A DNA stretch of 64,000 nt from positions 1,541,001 through 1,605,000 of the forward strand of contig NZ_LMNX01000001.1 in NCBI RefSeq assembly GCF_001423425.1, read 5' to 3'. The notes beneath the pieces were generated by a model. It made no database searches, was not told where the DNA came from, and worked only from the letters and a program-made list of their open reading frames with translations. A program made the translations under genes and the position numbers. Below, one piece after another: positions 62,222 to 64,000 of this stretch. The DNA is from Rhizobium sp. Leaf306. Lineage in GTDB: Bacteria; Pseudomonadota; Alphaproteobacteria; Rhizobiales; Rhizobiaceae. Every line of letters starts with the position of its first letter. Within the stretch, counting starts at the first letter, position 1.

Positions 62222-64000
62222 ATGTCACTACTGCAGTTCGACGATTACGAGATAGATATAGAGCAGAGGCGGCTGACCGAACGCGGACAGCCGCTGAGGC
62301 TCGGCGGCCGGGCGTTCGATATTCTCTCCACACTTGTTTCCCGCGCCGGGGAAGTAATTTCGAAAGAGGAGCTGATAAATCTCGTCTGGCCGACGACAAC
62401 GGTCGATGAGGGGTCGCTCAGGGTTCACCTGGTGTCTCTACGAAAGACGTTGGGTGACCGGGCAAAGCATTACATTGAGACCATCCCCGGCCGTGGATAT
62501 GTGTTCGCCGGTCACGTTCACGCCCTGACACGTAGCGAGGGAATTCGAGAACCGGAGACCGCCGGCGCGATCGACTTGATGAGCGCGCTTCCCCGCATCC
62601 CGAGAAAGCTGGCCGGCAGAGACGACTTTGTCGCTTCTACCCTGGAGTTACTCAAGACGGCCCGTCTTTTGACTATCGTGGGGCCGGGAGGGATCGGGAA
62701 GACATCCGTGGCGGTCGTTTGTGCGCATTCCCTCTCCGGAAGCAGGCGGATCGTCTTCGTGGACCTTGCGGCAATAGCCGACGGAGAGAAGCTTCTTCCA
62801 TCGCTCGCCAGTCAGCTAGGACTAAATACGTTCGGCGAAGATATCCTGCCCGGCATTCTGGCCGAGCTATCGAAGACACCGACGCTGCTGCTCTTAGACA
62901 GTTGCGAGCGCATCGTGGACGCCGCTGCGAATACCGCGGAGGCGCTGCTGCGCGCGTCTCCCACTACCCAGGTCCTGGCGACCAGCCGGGAAGCGCTAAG
63001 GGCATCAATGGAAAGGGTGAGACAGCTTCCACCGTTGGAATATCCGAGAGAAGGACGGGCGTCTCAGGACCCGCTGGGATATTCGGGCGTCGAACTATTC
63101 GTCTCTCTCGCCGCTCTCGCCAGCGACAACATAGACCTGACAGAGCCAGACAGTCTCGAACTCGCCGCGGATATTGTCCGCAGACTCGACGGAATACCGC
63201 TTGCCATCGAGCTTGCGGCAGCGCGCTCGTTCGACATGGATCTTGCGACACTTCACCGCTCGGTGGCCGACCCAATAGCCGTGCTGAGGCGCGGCCGCAG
63301 GACCGCGCCACCGCGCCAGCATACACTCCGAGCAACCATCGACTGGAGCTATTCGACGCTTTCCGACAAAGAACGGGAGCTTCTTCAGCGCCTATCCGTG
63401 TTCACGGGGACATTTTCACCGGAAGCGGCTATGGCCGTCACCGGAAGCAACGAACATGCCGAGGATTTTCACGCAGCCTTCGATGGGCTTTTTCTCAAGT
63501 CGCTTCTGGTCGTGACCCAGCAGGTCGGGATGTTCAGACTGCTTGGAGCGACAAGGGACTACGCGCGCGAAAAGCTCGCGCAAGCCGAATTTGCAGCCTC
63601 GTGCCGTTATGCCCACGCGTTATACTGCCTTGGCCGGACCCGCATTGCTGAACGTGAGTGGCCGACGGCCGATCCAGCGGAATGGCGGTCGCTGAACACC
63701 GATTTGGTTCACGACCTACGAGCAGCATTGCGATGGGCGTTTGATGACGGCGGCGACGAAGAATTGGGAACACAGCTAACCGCGGCCTCGGATACTATAT
63801 GGGTGCAGTTCGGCATGATCGCCGAACAACTGGCCGTCGCCGAGCGGGCGCTGAGGTCATTCGAAGGGCGAGGCGTGGCTGATGCCGCCCTTGAGATGAA
63901 GCTCCGGATGTCCTACGGGAGCGCTCTGTATCACACAAAGTCCATAGAGAGGAACGCTGACGTCATCGCGGAGTATGACAAGGTCTTGGGCTTGGCCGTC
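62222..64000 (+). CDS. Winged-helix STAND (NB-ARC-like) regulator, long form, cut at window end
   Basis: The first 593 residues of a paralogue of the regulator at 59090; both begin with the same pattern (LLQFDDYEIDIEQRRL here). An OmpR-type winged helix (about 1-100) precedes a STAND ATPase with Walker A GPGGIGKT (154-161), LLLLDSCERI as Walker B-like, ATSREALRAS and GIPLAIELAAARS, then a helical region starting about 400 that probably becomes TPR repeats beyond the edge. The ATG at 62222 has little ribosome binding site and is probably coupled to the peroxiredoxin-like gene. The 3' end is outside the window. Confidence 0.85.
   Translation, partial: MSLLQFDDYEIDIEQRRLTERGQPLRLGGRAFDILSTLVSRAGEVISKEELINLVWPTTTVDEGSLRVHLVSLRKTLGDRAKHYIETIPGRGYVFAGHVHALTRSEGIREPETAGAIDLMSALPRIPRKLAGRDDFVASTLELLKTARLLTIVGPGGIGKTSVAVVCAHSLSGSRRIVFVDLAAIADGEKLLPSLASQLGLNTFGEDILPGILAELSKTPTLLLLDSCERIVDAAANTAEALLRASPTTQVLATSREALRASMERVRQLPPLEYPREGRASQDPLGYSGVELFVSLAALASDNIDLTEPDSLELAADIVRRLDGIPLAIELAAARSFDMDLATLHRSVADPIAVLRRGRRTAPPRQHTLRATIDWSYSTLSDKERELLQRLSVFTGTFSPEAAMAVTGSNEHAEDFHAAFDGLFLKSLLVVTQQVGMFRLLGATRDYAREKLAQAEFAASCRYAHALYCLGRTRIAEREWPTADPAEWRSLNTDLVHDLRAALRWAFDDGGDEELGTQLTAASDTIWVQFGMIAEQLAVAERALRSFEGRGVADAALEMKLRMSYGSALYHTKSIERNADVIAEYDKVLGLAV

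Overview
The window reads as accessory DNA of a Rhizobiaceae alphaproteobacterium (Rhizobium, Neorhizobium or Agrobacterium type), probably on a plasmid or chromid. The pointers are the families present (DUF982, DUF6894, DUF1236, BA14K, nutrient-deprivation-induced proteins, FixJ/NarL regulators, several GGDEF/EAL proteins) and repeated promoters of the EcfG general-stress type (GGAAC-N16/17-nGTT). I see no rRNA, tRNA, CRISPR array, complete insertion sequence or core housekeeping gene.

Region 1 (1-14 kb) is a signalling block, mostly on the minus strand. It holds a cut-off membrane sensor, a GAF-GAF histidine kinase, a PAS-GGDEF diguanylate cyclase, a CHASE4 kinase overlapping a REC-GGDEF-EAL regulator, and a membrane GGDEF-EAL protein divergent from a PhcB-like methyltransferase. 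Between them lie a DUF982 gene, a DUF6929 gene and a TnpB-like gene that truncate each other, and the broken 3' end of a chemoreceptor gene.

Region 2 (14-32 kb) is a stress and envelope block. It has a Crp/Fnr regulator, a three-gene membrane-stress operon, a DUF892 plus cysteine-hydrolase operon, DUF72, a lone receiver, a TadG-like protein, DUF1236 and BA14K secreted proteins, a frameshifted dihydrofolate-reductase-like gene divergent from an ArsR/SRPBCC pair, a second DUF982 copy, a NarX/NarL-type two-component pair, and a cluster of Gly/Ser-rich secreted proteins. Eight good EcfG-type promoters lie in front of genes between 8.9 and 30.1 kb, so much of this block looks like one stress regulon.

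Region 3 (32-45 kb) contains an intact chemoreceptor, a soluble FtsH-like AAA+/M41 protease next to a TnsA-like protein, several small proteins, a Tat-exported metallo-beta-lactamase-fold protein and an NmrA-like oxidoreductase. It ends with a cobalt-type nitrile hydratase/thiocyanate hydrolase operon whose beta subunit is split, followed by a MIP channel and a CbiM-like cobalt permease.

Region 4 (45-64 kb) holds remnants of glyoxalase and SDR genes, a 1381-residue histidine kinase, a GIY-YIG nuclease-like protein with repeated DNA-binding-like segments, an isochorismatase-family hydrolase, a receiver protein, and a catabolic or detoxification run (aldo/keto reductase, alpha/beta hydrolase, unknown, zinc alcohol dehydrogenase). 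It closes with two paralogous winged-helix/NB-ARC (STAND) regulators around a FixJ-type regulator and a peroxiredoxin-like gene; the last regulator runs off the window.

The best candidates for something undescribed are the AAA-M41/TnsA-like pair, the GIY-YIG repeat protein, the EcfG-driven Gly/Ser-repeat secreted cluster, and the split nitrile hydratase with its own channel and cobalt importer.
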